NCBI GenBank assembly: GCA_029781135.1
Contig: JAKOXH010000050.1
Span: 1-64,000, forward strand
DNA length: 64,000 nucleotides
From: Planctomycetota bacterium
Lineage (GTDB): Bacteria; Planctomycetota; Planctomycetia; Pirellulales; Lacipirellulaceae
Direction: 5' to 3'
Shown: piece after piece, positions 8,021-17,127 of the stretch
Layout: the number at the start of each line of letters is the position of its first letter
Position numbering within the stretch: position 1 is the stretch's first letter
Position numbers and translations under genes: made by a program
The notes under the pieces: model-generated
The model's database searches: none
What the model was told of the DNA's origin: nothing
Seen by the model: only the letters and a program-made list of their open reading frames with translations

Positions 8021-9529
8021 GTGAGTACGGCCGCAAACCAATCGGTGCAACAGGGCGGGCTCGGCAGCCATTCGGCGCGCGGGCTGATCTACCTGTTTGC
8101 CAGCGCGACCGGCTCGAAGCTGGTGAGCTTCGTCGGCCAAATCGCGCTCTCCTACTTGCTGTCCGAAAGCGATTACGGCGTCGTGGCGACGGCCTACGCA
8201 ATTACCGGCTTGATTCAAGTGATTGAACAGGCCGGCGTCGGCGATGTGCTCGTGCAGCGCCGGCGGTTCGGCGTTTGGTCGTTGCCCGCTTTCTGGCTCG
8301 CGCTGAGTCTGGGCGTGGTGAGCTGCCTGTTGATCGCGATCTCGGCGCCGATCGCTTCGTCGATCGTTCACGATCGACAACTGTTCTGGATGCTGTTGAT
8401 CCTTGCCCCGGCCTCGATTCCAACTGCCCTTTCCGTTGTGCCGCGCGCACAGTTGTCGCGCGAACTCCGGTTCCGCGCACTGGCGACGATCAATTGGGTC
8501 GACTTGTCGCTCCGAATGGTGCTCACCGTCGCCTTTGCCGCTGCCGGGTTTGGGCCGTATAGTTTTGCCCTTCCCGTACCCATTATGAACGTCGCGGTCG
8601 CCCTCTTTTTGTGGTGGTGGGTGCGGCCCAAATGGTCATCTTCGCCCCGCCTAAACAAATGGCGCTATTTGATCGGCGATTCGACCCGTATCTTAACCGC
8701 CGAACTTCAACGCGTCGTACTCGATCAATCCGACTACATGCTGCTCCGGCTGTTTCGTTCGAAAGCGGAGGTCGGCCTGTACTTCTTCGGCTTCACGTTC
8801 GCCATTCAAATTCTGCAATTCCTCGCCTTCAATTTGATGAACGTGCTGTTTCCCGCACTCACCAAATTGAACGATCAGCCGCAAGCACAGTTTCAAGGGT
8901 TCTTGAAAGCCCAGCGCATTCTGGCAGCCGTGGGCATTAGTGCCTGTCTCCTGCAGGCCGCCACTGCCGCACCCTTGACCTATTTGATCTTGGACCCAAA
9001 ATGGATTCCCTCGATCAGCGTCATGCAAATCTTGTGCATCGGCATGGCATTTCGCATGGTCGCCGGCTCCTCTTACGCGCTGCTCAAGGCCCAGGGCCGC
9101 TTTCGCGCCATCCTCTGGAATCGTTGGGGATTCGTGGCTCTGCAGCTCACGGGGTTGCTACTGGTTCTGATGTTGGGGGGCGGCATCAATGCCGTGGCGA
9201 TGGTCGTCGGTCTGGTCTCCATGCTCGTCGGGCCAATCACTTTTTATACCGCCATCACGCCCTACGGAGCAGGCTGGCTGGATGTGTGGCGCGTGCTCTT
9301 TCGCCCCACGGCATGCGGCTCGTTGTCGGTGGGCGCCGGCTGGCTGCTGGCATTGGAAATGGCATCGCAAGGCATCGGCCCCTTGGCGCAACTCATCGTT
9401 ACAATCGCAGTGGCCGTCGCCCTGAATTCTCTTCTGGCCTGGCAATGGATGCGGCCGGTGTGGGACGACTTCTGGGCCCGCCTGGGGCAATTGCTGCCCC
9501 AACGGGCGGTGGCCTGGGCCCGCAAATAA
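8021..9529 (+). CDS. Oligosaccharide flippase (Wzx/MOP superfamily)
   Basis: This 502-residue polytopic membrane protein has about a dozen or more hydrophobic segments. The N-terminal GLIYLFASATGSKLVSFVGQ and SYLLSESDYGVVATAYAITG are typical of polysaccharide flippases of the MOP superfamily. It would flip lipid-linked glycans across the cytoplasmic membrane. It starts at a GTG preceded by an AACAGG sequence. The glycosyltransferase genes around it support a role in surface polysaccharide export. The gene is intact and is followed by a GT9 gene on the same strand about 120 bases downstream. Confidence 0.9.
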   Translation: MSTAANQSVQQGGLGSHSARGLIYLFASATGSKLVSFVGQIALSYLLSESDYGVVATAYAITGLIQVIEQAGVGDVLVQRRRFGVWSLPAFWLALSLGVVSCLLIAISAPIASSIVHDRQLFWMLLILAPASIPTALSVVPRAQLSRELRFRALATINWVDLSLRMVLTVAFAAAGFGPYSFALPVPIMNVAVALFLWWWVRPKWSSSPRLNKWRYLIGDSTRILTAELQRVVLDQSDYMLLRLFRSKAEVGLYFFGFTFAIQILQFLAFNLMNVLFPALTKLNDQPQAQFQGFLKAQRILAAVGISACLLQAATAAPLTYLILDPKWIPSISVMQILCIGMAFRMVAGSSYALLKAQGRFRAILWNRWGFVALQLTGLLLVLMLGGGINAVAMVVGLVSMLVGPITFYTAITPYGAGWLDVWRVLFRPTACGSLSVGAGWLLALEMASQGIGPLAQLIVTIAVAVALNSLLAWQWMRPVWDDFWARLGQLLPQRAVAWARK

Positions 9530-9651
9530 CGCCCGAAAACGGCGATTTTTGCCTCCAAATTGCCCTGAAATCGGCGTCCCGAAAAATCCCGCTTCCGACT
9601 ACAATCAGCGGTCGAATCTCTATCCTCCGTGTGTCAAGGATCGACGCCCGC

Positions 9652-10731
9652 ATGTCTCCATCCGTATCGCTTGCGACCGCCGACGAACCGCGTGAAACGA
9701 AATCGCCCCGGATTTTGATCGTCCGTCTGACGGCCATCGGCGATGTCATCCACGGCATCCCCGTGGCCTGCGCGCTGCGTGAGGCCATGCCGAACGCCTT
9801 TCTCGGTTGGATTGCCGAAGGCACTGCCGGCGACGTGCTTGAAAGTCATCCTGCACTCGATGTGTTGGTCCGCGTTCCGCGTCGCTGGTGGAAGTCACCG
9901 CGCCAGGTATGGCGCATGCGCCACCTCCTTCGTGGGCTTCATTTCGATATCGCACTCGACCTGCAGTGCCTAACAAAAAGTGCGGCCACGGCTTACCTCA
10001 GCGGCGCGCCACGCCGTATCGGTCGAGCGGGCGACGACGGACGCGAACTTAGCCGGTTCTTCAATAACGAGTTAGTGCTTGCCAGCGGCACGCATGTGAT
10101 CGAACACTACTTGAGCATGCTGCGGGTGCTCGACATTTTAGCCCCCGACGTGCGCTTCAATCTGCCCGAACGACCTGGCGATCTGCAATTCGCCGACAAG
10201 TTCTTGCGAGAAAGCACGCTAACGGGTCGCGGGTTTGCCGTGCTCAACCCGGCGGCCGGCTGGCCCTCGAAAATGTGGCCCGCCGAACGGTACGGCGAGC
10301 TTGCACACTATTTGCACGCCAAGCACAACCTCGCGAGTATCGCGGCCTGGGGTGTGGCCAGCGAGCAGCCGCTGGCAGAAACAATTGTCGCCACCAGCGG
10401 TGGCCATGCCGTGCTCGCGCCGCCAACGTCCATGTTGGAATTCAGCGCGCTCTGCCGCAGGGCAGCGCTCTTCGTCGGATCGGATACCGGCCCTATGCAC
10501 CTCGCGGCCGCGGTCGGCACGCCGACGATCAGCATGCACGGGCCCAGCCGCGCCGATTGGTGCGGCGCCTACGGCCCCCACAACTTGCGCATGCAGGTCC
10601 GCTACGAGGCCGGTTCGTCGCTCGAACGCCGCCGTGCCGATGACTCGGCGATGCGCGCCATCACCGTCGAAATGGTCAAACACGCTTGCGACCAACTATT
10701 GAGTCTGCACGCTACCCGCAAATGCGGCTAA
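9652..10731 (+). CDS. GT9-family (heptosyltransferase-like) glycosyltransferase
   Basis: This 359-residue protein resembles ADP-heptose:LPS heptosyltransferases. It begins with ILIVRLTAIGDVIHGIPVA, the classic first strand. It has LNPAAGWPSKMWPAERYGEL in the middle and FVGSDTGPMHLAAAVGTP with a GPS turn near residues 275-300. It likely adds a heptose or related sugar to an inner core or surface glycan. A much longer open frame upstream only shadows the flippase, so the ATG at 9652 is chosen. It is co-oriented with the flippase and a downstream TIGR03067-like gene. Confidence 0.9.
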   Translation: MSPSVSLATADEPRETKSPRILIVRLTAIGDVIHGIPVACALREAMPNAFLGWIAEGTAGDVLESHPALDVLVRVPRRWWKSPRQVWRMRHLLRGLHFDIALDLQCLTKSAATAYLSGAPRRIGRAGDDGRELSRFFNNELVLASGTHVIEHYLSMLRVLDILAPDVRFNLPERPGDLQFADKFLRESTLTGRGFAVLNPAAGWPSKMWPAERYGELAHYLHAKHNLASIAAWGVASEQPLAETIVATSGGHAVLAPPTSMLEFSALCRRAALFVGSDTGPMHLAAAVGTPTISMHGPSRADWCGAYGPHNLRMQVRYEAGSSLERRRADDSAMRAITVEMVKHACDQLLSLHATRKCG

Positions 10732-10779
10732 ATGCTTTTTGCCACGCACATTCCACCCAGAACGGCAAGGGAGCCTACC

Positions 10780-11589
10780 ATGCAACGATTGACATCCATT
10801 GGCATCTTCGCAACCATCATCGCGTTCGCGCTTTGGGGAAGCACTTCTCAAGCCCAAACGCTCGACGGCACTTGGGAAATCACCACGGTGATCGATAGCG
10901 GCCGCGTCATTAGTCCGACGGACATTCTGCTAAATTACGCGGCAGACGGGCGGATCGTGATCCGCGGGCAACAAGTCGAAATGCTCGTACCGATGACGCA
11001 CCAGCGAAAACAACTACAATTTGCGGTCGATACGACGCAGACGCCCATGATCTTCGATCTTGCGGGTGCCGAGCGCACTGGCGGTCGCGGAATTCTCATG
11101 GTCGGTAAAGATTCGCTCATGCTGTGCCTTTCGGCTCGCAACCAGGGCCGCCCCGTTTCGTTCGCATCGCTACCGGGGTCGGGCAACCTCCTCGTCACGT
11201 TGCGGCGGGCCACCGGCAACGCGCCGGCGGCCTCCCAACCAATGGCCCCACCCAGTTATCAAGATGCCCAATTGCAGCAAATGCTCGTCGGCACATGGGG
11301 CCACCAGGACGAAGACTCCATTCATTACATGACGCTTGGCTCCGACGGCACCGCCAATTTGCTTGCCACGTGGAAGGACCAGTTCAAGCAGCTCTTCCAT
11401 CAAGACGTGCGATCCGCCGGCACCTGGCAAGTGAAGGACGGCGTGGTAACTATCTCGATTTCCACGTCGACCGACGGCGAACGCCGCGGTCAAACCGGCT
11501 CCTTCCGCGTCCGCTCGATCACCGGCAGCGAACTGGTGGCCGTCGATTACGACGGCCAGGTGCGCCAAGAGTGGAAGGCGCCGCGGTAG
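10780..11589 (+). CDS. Secreted TIGR03067-like protein
   Basis: This 269-residue protein has a signal peptide (FATIIAFALWGSTSQAQT). Its first domain starts LDGTWEITTVIDSGRVI and resembles the planctomycete TIGR03067 lipocalin-like family. A second domain repeats the pattern with LVGTWGHQDEDSIHYMTL and AGTWQVKDGVVTISI. The function of the family is unknown. The start is supported by AAGGGAG upstream of the ATG. It follows the GT9 gene closely (48 bases) and could be co-transcribed. Confidence 0.65.
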   Translation: MQRLTSIGIFATIIAFALWGSTSQAQTLDGTWEITTVIDSGRVISPTDILLNYAADGRIVIRGQQVEMLVPMTHQRKQLQFAVDTTQTPMIFDLAGAERTGGRGILMVGKDSLMLCLSARNQGRPVSFASLPGSGNLLVTLRRATGNAPAASQPMAPPSYQDAQLQQMLVGTWGHQDEDSIHYMTLGSDGTANLLATWKDQFKQLFHQDVRSAGTWQVKDGVVTISISTSTDGERRGQTGSFRVRSITGSELVAVDYDGQVRQEWKAPR

Positions 11590-11676
11590 GTTTTGCCTGC
11601 GAAAGCAAGCACGAGCACAGAGAATTTTCCCTTACCGCGCCAACGACAACCTCCGGCTCTGCAAGCCAAAGCCTCG

Positions 11677-12786
11677 CTAATTCATCCGATACCCTTGCCA
11701 CAGCCATTCGAGCGCTTGCGGCAGGGTTTGTTGCTTCACACCGCGGTCGCAGTGAACGGCATTACGGGCGAACGTAAACTGGTAATGGTAGCCCTTAGTG
11801 GTAAGTGCCTTGGCCATGTTTTCATTGGCCAGCACCCAGTCGTGAATGTTGTCGCGCATGACATTGGGGTTGAAGAGGTCGCGGTCGCTCACTTCAAGCC
11901 AAATCCTGAGTGGCTTCGCAGGCGTATTCGCAATGAGGCGTTCGGGGAACTCCCAGGCACCGTGGGGTGTGGCCGGATCGTGCGGCCATTGCTGGTTCAC
12001 ATACGTCCCTGAATAGCTTAGCACGCGATGGTACAGGTCGGGACGATACCAGGCCATGATGAACGCACAGGCCGCACCCGAACTACAGCCCATCGTGGCG
12101 CGGCCGTCGGGGTCTTTCGTGAGCCGCACATGGCACTCGCGTTCGACACGTGGCAACACTTCCGTTTCCACAAATTCGGCATAGGTGCCACTCATCGTGT
12201 CGTATTCGAGACCACGCTGGCTGCCTTGGGCATCGCCGCCGCCGTTACCGATTGAGATGGCGATCATCGCTGGCACGCGATGTTGGGCGATCAGGTTATC
12301 GAGCGTCGTGAAGAGCAGTGGATCAGGCCCATCGGCACCAACAATGAACGGCGCTGCCGTGCCTGGTTTGTATTGTTTTGGAACATATACGGCCACGCGA
12401 CGCGTGTAGGGCGCGGCACGGCTCGTGGTAACGATGAGCTTAGCCGGATCATTTGGGTCCACTGTGCCAAATGTGTTCGGCTCGCGGGCAATGCCAGGAT
12501 AGATCTTGCTGTCCGCCGACTTCATCACGAGGTTGAACACGGCGCCGTGCGTGACGTTGTCGTGGGCGATGGTTTCTGGGGCCGGTTCATGCGTGGGACC
12601 GATAATGAAGTTGCCCTCGACATCGATCGGGGGAACCGCCCTATCAGCAAGTTCTTTCGCCTCGACATAACCGGGCGAATGGGGATCCCGCGCCGGTGGG
12701 GCAGTGCGCGGCGGACCCGCCACTGCAAATGCCGGCGCCGACGCGAAGAGTAGAACCAGTATTGAGCGCAAACTTGAGTAAATCAT
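11677..12786 (-). CDS. Secreted esterase, alpha/beta hydrolase (enterochelin esterase/Fes-like)
   Basis: This 369-residue protein has an N-terminal signal peptide. The alpha/beta hydrolase core holds the nucleophile in GCSSGAACAF near residue 233. The candidate acid is in EVSDRDLF near 301 and the candidate His is in NAVHCDRG near 345. VAVYVPKQYKPGTAAPFIVG is the entry strand typical of the esterase D/Fes family. Such enzymes hydrolyse esters, for instance acetyl or feruloyl esters on polysaccharides, and the substrate is unknown here. The start at 12786 was chosen because the signal peptide begins there; upstream in-frame codons have no support. Confidence 0.8.
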   Translation of the reverse strand: MIYSSLRSILVLLFASAPAFAVAGPPRTAPPARDPHSPGYVEAKELADRAVPPIDVEGNFIIGPTHEPAPETIAHDNVTHGAVFNLVMKSADSKIYPGIAREPNTFGTVDPNDPAKLIVTTSRAAPYTRRVAVYVPKQYKPGTAAPFIVGADGPDPLLFTTLDNLIAQHRVPAMIAISIGNGGGDAQGSQRGLEYDTMSGTYAEFVETEVLPRVERECHVRLTKDPDGRATMGCSSGAACAFIMAWYRPDLYHRVLSYSGTYVNQQWPHDPATPHGAWEFPERLIANTPAKPLRIWLEVSDRDLFNPNVMRDNIHDWVLANENMAKALTTKGYHYQFTFARNAVHCDRGVKQQTLPQALEWLWQGYRMN

Positions 12787-12967
12787 GCGAAGCTGCTTGG
12801 CGATTGGAGAGTGACGGGGCTGAATGATTCTCAGCACACGAAGTTCGGGTAGCATAGTAATATCGCCGACTCGCCGCACATTCAATGGCTGCGCCAATTG
12901 CCATAATTCGCGACGGCGGAGATTCCGCCTGACAAAACAGCCGCACGTTGCTGGCACGTGAATACTT

Positions 12968-13291
12968 CTATTTCTCGTGTGCTTTCTTTCGGGCGGCCTT
13001 CTCTTGCAGAAGTTGTTTCGCCTTTTCCAGTTCCCGCTTGCGCGCAGCAGATAACGTCTTGCCGGCGCGATTAATATAGAATTGAACCATGCGAATCGCG
13101 GAACCTAGGCCTTTGGGACTGACCTTTTTTGTGGCCATGATGCGCGCGATGGTACTGGCGTCCTTTGTGTACAGGCCTTTCGGTGGGTAGGTTGAGACCG
13201 TAGCGACCTTGCTGCTCCACCGCGAATCGCTACCCTTGGTGTGTGTTTTGCTCGCCGTCGCTTGCTTTCGCCGGGTCTTGGATTTTGCCAT
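12968..13291 (-). CDS. DUF3175 family protein
   Basis: This small basic protein of about 107 residues has a Lys/Arg-rich N-terminus. A conserved core follows: RWSSKVATVSTYPPKGLYT, IARIMATKKV, SAIRMVQFYINRAGKTLSA and RKRELEKAKQLL. This matches DUF3175 as I know it. The biochemical role is not known. The basic composition suggests nucleic-acid contact, but that is inference. An ATG four codons upstream (13303) is also possible. A longer in-frame reading upstream is the shadow of the neighbouring glycosyltransferase. Confidence 0.75.
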   Translation of the reverse strand: MAKSKTRRKQATASKTHTKGSDSRWSSKVATVSTYPPKGLYTKDASTIARIMATKKVSPKGLGSAIRMVQFYINRAGKTLSAARKRELEKAKQLLQEKAARKKAHEK

Positions 13292-13466
13292 GTGGATACT
13301 CATCGCCAGATTTTGCGTTCGGCAAGATAATGAGCGTTGCTTCCGTTGAAGCGTGATTTCGCCAACTATCCCCGATGAGTAGCAAACCCCGGACCGTGAG
13401 AGATAAGGTCGCCCCCACTGCGAATATAAGTCGCGGCGATCGGCGCCCCTGAGAACTGGCGGATCG

Positions 13467-14591
13467 CTACGCCGCCGCGCGGCGCAGAGCAGCGCGCTCA
13501 TCAAGCACTTGCTCGTAAACTCTTTCGAGCGTATGGACGTAGCGGTCCCAGCCGAAAAGGCCGACCGCCCGGTCGTAACCGGCTTGCCCCATGCGCTGGG
13601 CGTAATTTCGGTTCGTGAGCAGCGTGAGAATCGCTTCGGCCACTGCGATGCCATCTCGCACTGGCACCAGGAGCCCTGTTTCGCCCTCCGCAATCGACTC
13701 GGGCGCACCGCCCGCACGGCATCCAACGCTAGGCTTCCGCGAAAGGGCGGCTTCCACATACACGAGCGCGCATGGCTCCCGGCGCGAAGGCAAGGCCATG
13801 ACATCGATCGCATTCATCAGATTCGCCACGTCACGCCGGTAGCCCAAAAACCGGACGTTCGCCATCACGCCGGTTTGCTCGGCGATCTTATGCAATTCGC
13901 CCCACATGTGGCCTTCGCCGACAATCCAAAACTGGGCTTTCGGCAATTGGCGGACGACCGTGGGAATCGCCGCAAACAATTCGCGGTATCCCTTCTTCGG
14001 CGACAGGTGGCCAAACGTACCTACCACCGGCGTATCCGCCTCGGCCCCCAGTTCGGCGCGCACGAGTTTCGGGGCGCGCGTGGCATAAAAATCGTCCGGC
14101 GAAATTGCATTGTGGAGCACCGTGAAGCGCTCCGGCGGTATGCCCTGCTTTACCAAATCCAATTTCACAGCGTGCGATACAGCGAGCAGGTGCGATTGAT
14201 GGCGGTGCCACTTCGCGGACGTAAAGCCCTGCACATGGCCAATTGAAGGTGGCCCGCCCATTTGGTCGAGCCAGCCACTCCACCAACTGGCCGTCGATAA
14301 CGTCGACTGCACGATTTCCGCACGATGCTGCCGCACCGCCCGCGCCAAGAGCGGCAACGCGGCCGGATTGAACTTCCCCGAAATTGGCAACGCGCTCGTT
14401 TGCACACCAAGACGTTGCATTTCCGTAATGGCCGCGCTCCCACTCTTCACCACGGTTTCGAACGCGTGGCCGCGTGCCTGCATGCGCGGCGTAAGCCGCA
14501 CCAGTTGCATCTCGGCCCCCGACATGTGCGACGGCGTGATGACCTGCAATACGCGGCGTGGCGTTCGATGCTGAGAGAACAAGTGGGGCAT
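13467..14591 (-). CDS. GT4-family glycosyltransferase
   Basis: This 374-residue GT-B glycosyltransferase opens with VLQVITPSHMSGAEMQLVRL, the usual N-terminal strand and glycine-rich turn. The C-terminal domain holds PVVGTFGHLSPKKGYRELF, FWIVGEGHMWGELHKIA and PSRREPCALVYVEAALSRK. AGGAPESIAEGETGLLVP ends the donor-binding site. It likely works in surface glycan assembly. The ATG at 14591 begins the fold directly. The DUF4254 gene lies 63 bases upstream on the same strand, which suggests an operon. Confidence 0.9.
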   Translation of the reverse strand: MPHLFSQHRTPRRVLQVITPSHMSGAEMQLVRLTPRMQARGHAFETVVKSGSAAITEMQRLGVQTSALPISGKFNPAALPLLARAVRQHRAEIVQSTLSTASWWSGWLDQMGGPPSIGHVQGFTSAKWHRHQSHLLAVSHAVKLDLVKQGIPPERFTVLHNAISPDDFYATRAPKLVRAELGAEADTPVVGTFGHLSPKKGYRELFAAIPTVVRQLPKAQFWIVGEGHMWGELHKIAEQTGVMANVRFLGYRRDVANLMNAIDVMALPSRREPCALVYVEAALSRKPSVGCRAGGAPESIAEGETGLLVPVRDGIAVAEAILTLLTNRNYAQRMGQAGYDRAVGLFGWDRYVHTLERVYEQVLDERAALRRAAA

Positions 14592-14654
14592 TCGACAAAC
14601 TATTTCATGATCGCGTTATTCAAATTCCGTGCGGCCTGGCATCGGGCAGCAACC

Positions 14655-15272
14655 CTAACCAGCCAGCCGCTGCGAGCGGTATAGATACGGGTTCAGTGTC
14701 GGGTCGTTGTACATCTTCATTTGACGATACACTTTCAATTGCTTGCGGCCCGCCCAAATGTCGGCCAGCAATTCGGCCAATGAGTTGGCCAGGTCGGCAT
14801 GTTGCAGGCGGCAGCGGTTCAATCGGTCGGCAACCGAGTTGCGGTGGCCGTCGTCCACATCGTTGCGAGCCAACTGCTCGATGACGTGATAGATGCGCAG
14901 CGACATGACGGAGAGCCGATCGATCGCGCTGCCCGGAGTCTCGGTATTCAAGTGGGCACCGGCACTCGGCGAAACGCCCTCGTCGGCCAGCATCGCGATG
15001 AGCGTCTCGTCGATCTTTTCGATCCAATCGTTGCGCTGCTGATTGTAACGATCGATTGCCCGTTTCACCGCGGCGATTCGCTGGTCGGAAACATCAGGGC
15101 TGCGGGCGATGTCTTCCTCGTGCCACAGCAGAAAATTGAATTGATGCTGTTGGCAAGTTGTCGCCAGTAGGCCGGTGTACGGATTATCGGGAGGCGTCGA
15201 ATGCCAGCGTTCCACCGCCGCGCGGTGCTGCTCGGTGATCTGCTGAACGAGTTGATCGGGGTCGGGAAGCAT
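14655..15272 (-). CDS. DUF4254 family protein
   Basis: This 205-residue soluble protein has FLLWHEEDIARSPDVSD and IAAVKRAIDRYNQQRNDWIE, which I recognise as the DUF4254 signature. The fold is probably all helical. The family is often found beside glycosyltransferases of surface polysaccharide clusters, as here, but no activity is established. The ATG at 15272 starts a typical N-terminus. Confidence 0.8.
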   Translation of the reverse strand: MLPDPDQLVQQITEQHRAAVERWHSTPPDNPYTGLLATTCQQHQFNFLLWHEEDIARSPDVSDQRIAAVKRAIDRYNQQRNDWIEKIDETLIAMLADEGVSPSAGAHLNTETPGSAIDRLSVMSLRIYHVIEQLARNDVDDGHRNSVADRLNRCRLQHADLANSLAELLADIWAGRKQLKVYRQMKMYNDPTLNPYLYRSQRLAG

Positions 15273-15424
15273 TGCGGAGAAGTCCTGCGGTGGGGCGCGA
15301 TAGCAGGAGGCAAATGCTACGGATTCTGGAAATTCGGGGCAAGATGCATTCGGCCCGCAAAAATAGCGGAAATTTGCAGGGCTCCGCCTCGTCTGACTGC
15401 GGCGTTTCCCCGTAGAATGGCAGA

Positions 15425-16390
15425 ATGAAAAATATCGCCTGCAAACTCGTCGTCGTTACACTTGCTATCACTGCCACTTGGATCGGATTTCCACGCGTCG
15501 GCAAGCCCGACGAGCCGAAACCGACAGCCGCAATTGTAAATCCCTTGGATGCGCAGCGAGCCTACGGGTATCTGGAACAGATCTGCGCACTGGGGCCGCG
15601 CTTTAGCGGTTCACCGGGCATGCAGAAGCAGCAGGCGTTTCTCGAAGAGCACTTCAAGAAGCTCGGCGGCAAGGTGAGTTATCAACAGTTTCTCGCGAAC
15701 AACCCGCGCGGCGGCGAAAAGGTGCCGATGGCGAACATGATCGTCGAGTGGCATCCTGAACGGAAGGAGCGAGTCCTGCTGGCGGCCCATTACGATACGC
15801 GGCCCCTGCCCGATCGCGACCCCGACCCCAACAAACGCAAGACCGGCACGTTCATCGGTGCGAACGACGGTGCCAGCGGCGTTGCCGTGCTCATGGAACT
15901 GGCCCATCTGATGCCAAAATTTAGTGGCCCGTTGGGAATTGACTTTGTCTTGTTCGACGGCGAAGAGCTAGTGTACGACAAGGATGACCCGTACTTTCTC
16001 GGCAGCAGTTGGTTCGCTAAGAAGTACGCCGAGAAGCCTCCCGCGTACAAATATCGTTGGGGAGTTGTGATGGATATGGTTGGCGATGTCGATCTCCAAA
16101 TTTATCAGGAACAGTTCGGCATCGCTTGGCGCGATACCCGGCCGATGGTCAAGGAAATATGGGAGACTGCCGCCAAACTCGGCGTGAAGGAATTTATTCC
16201 GCGCATTGGTTACGAGGTGCGCGATGACCATTTGCCGCTAAGAAACACCGGCAAAATTCCCTCGTGCGACATTATCGACTTCGATTATCCACCTTGGCAC
16301 ACTACCAATGACGCGCCCAAGCACTGTGCCGGTTCGTCGCTGACGAAAGTTGGTTGGGTCGTTTATGAGTGGGCTAAAGGGCAGAAGTAA
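15425..16390 (+). CDS. M28 family peptidase / glutaminyl-peptide cyclotransferase-like
   Basis: This 321-residue protein has an N-terminal hydrophobic signal. Zinc-site motifs of family M28 are visible: AAHYDTRP near residue 121, GANDGASGVAVLMELA near 146, DGEEL near 178 and PPWHTTND near 291. The WHTTND end and overall length resemble secreted glutaminyl cyclases more than aminopeptidases, so either activity is possible. It would act outside the cytoplasmic membrane. The gene is divergent from the DUF4254 gene and looks complete. Confidence 0.85.
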   Translation: MKNIACKLVVVTLAITATWIGFPRVGKPDEPKPTAAIVNPLDAQRAYGYLEQICALGPRFSGSPGMQKQQAFLEEHFKKLGGKVSYQQFLANNPRGGEKVPMANMIVEWHPERKERVLLAAHYDTRPLPDRDPDPNKRKTGTFIGANDGASGVAVLMELAHLMPKFSGPLGIDFVLFDGEELVYDKDDPYFLGSSWFAKKYAEKPPAYKYRWGVVMDMVGDVDLQIYQEQFGIAWRDTRPMVKEIWETAAKLGVKEFIPRIGYEVRDDHLPLRNTGKIPSCDIIDFDYPPWHTTNDAPKHCAGSSLTKVGWVVYEWAKGQK

Positions 16391-16407
16391 CCAAGGGAAC
16401 TCGTATG

Positions 16408-16443
16408 CTCCCTCTCCCTTTGGAAGAGGGCTGGGGTGAGGGG
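16408..16443. repeat. Dispersed palindromic repeat, CCCTCTCCC family
   Basis: CTCCCTCTCCCTTTGGAAG followed by AGGGCTGGGGTGAGGGG is nearly the reverse complement of 62319-62356. Relatives occur at 20672-20701 (in hemW) and 59446-59485 (in folC). Confidence 0.7.
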
Positions 16444-16471
16444 TGCCTTCCGCCAAGGTTTTGATTCGCCC

Positions 16472-16894
16472 ATGCTCGCCACCTTCATCCTATCGCTGAT
16501 CCTCCTGGGCCTCGCGGGCTTCCTGCTCGATTTGCACCGGCGCAGTTGGCGATCGGCGGAACACGATGCGAGCCTCAAGCCGAACGACCGTCGCTACGCG
16601 CTTTCCCAATACAGACGCCGGATGCAGGCCAGCGGAATCATCGGCGTGCTAGGAGCGGCCATCGGCTGCCGGCCGCTTGTGCCGCACGACCCCGTGTGGC
16701 TCTTGCTCTACGTGATCTCATTGTTGGGAGCCTGTTTGGCAATCACGGTGTTGGCCTGCATGGATGCCTGGGCAACGCGTCAACATTTCGCGCGGCTACG
16801 CAGCGAGCACATGGCGGCTCAAGTGAAACTGGTGCGCGAACTGCGAGCAAAATCGGATTCGCCGGAAAATGTTGCTAAGCCTGGTGGCTCGTAG
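16472..16894 (+). CDS. Small membrane protein of unknown function
   Basis: This 140-residue protein has an N-terminal transmembrane segment (ATFILSLILLGLAGFLL). A basic loop with two or more Arg-rich stretches follows, then a second hydrophobic region (LLLYVISLLGACLAITVLAC). The C-terminal tail is helical and charged. I do not recognise the family. The ATG at 16472 begins at the membrane helix. A GTG at 16436 would start inside the dispersed repeat and is less likely. Confidence 0.55.
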   Translation: MLATFILSLILLGLAGFLLDLHRRSWRSAEHDASLKPNDRRYALSQYRRRMQASGIIGVLGAAIGCRPLVPHDPVWLLLYVISLLGACLAITVLACMDAWATRQHFARLRSEHMAAQVKLVRELRAKSDSPENVAKPGGS

Positions 16895-16943
16895 TACATC
16901 CGAATGAACCCCGCATGGTAAGTAAGCCTAACGGCAAGTGTGC

Positions 16944-16969
16944 CATGCCCACGGCTTGGCGTGGGCATG
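16944..16969. repeat. Palindrome, GCATGCCCACG type
   Basis: CATGCCCACG and CGTGGGCATG form a perfect 10-bp stem with a 6-base loop. It lies between two plus-strand genes. It may be a dispersed repeat or act as a hairpin in the transcript; no T-run follows. Confidence 0.6.
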
Positions 16970-17127
16970 CCGTCGGCACAAGCAACAGCATGGCCACTCC
17001 GAGCAGTGACCCATGGCACCCAGAGGCCCATTCGCCGCTGAATTAAACTACTCACCTATTCGCCCAGAATCCAGTTCGTCGCGCCGACATCATTCGGCTA
17101 AACCGGTACCCGTTTGAACGTTTCCTT

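Noticed and set aside
9001..9651. Long open frame upstream of the GT9 gene
   Set aside because: It overlaps the flippase gene in another frame and has no domain. The GT9 fold starts at 9652.
13304..13813. In-frame extension of the DUF3175 gene
   Set aside because: It lies antisense-like in the GT4 gene with no homology. The DUF3175 core starts near 13291.
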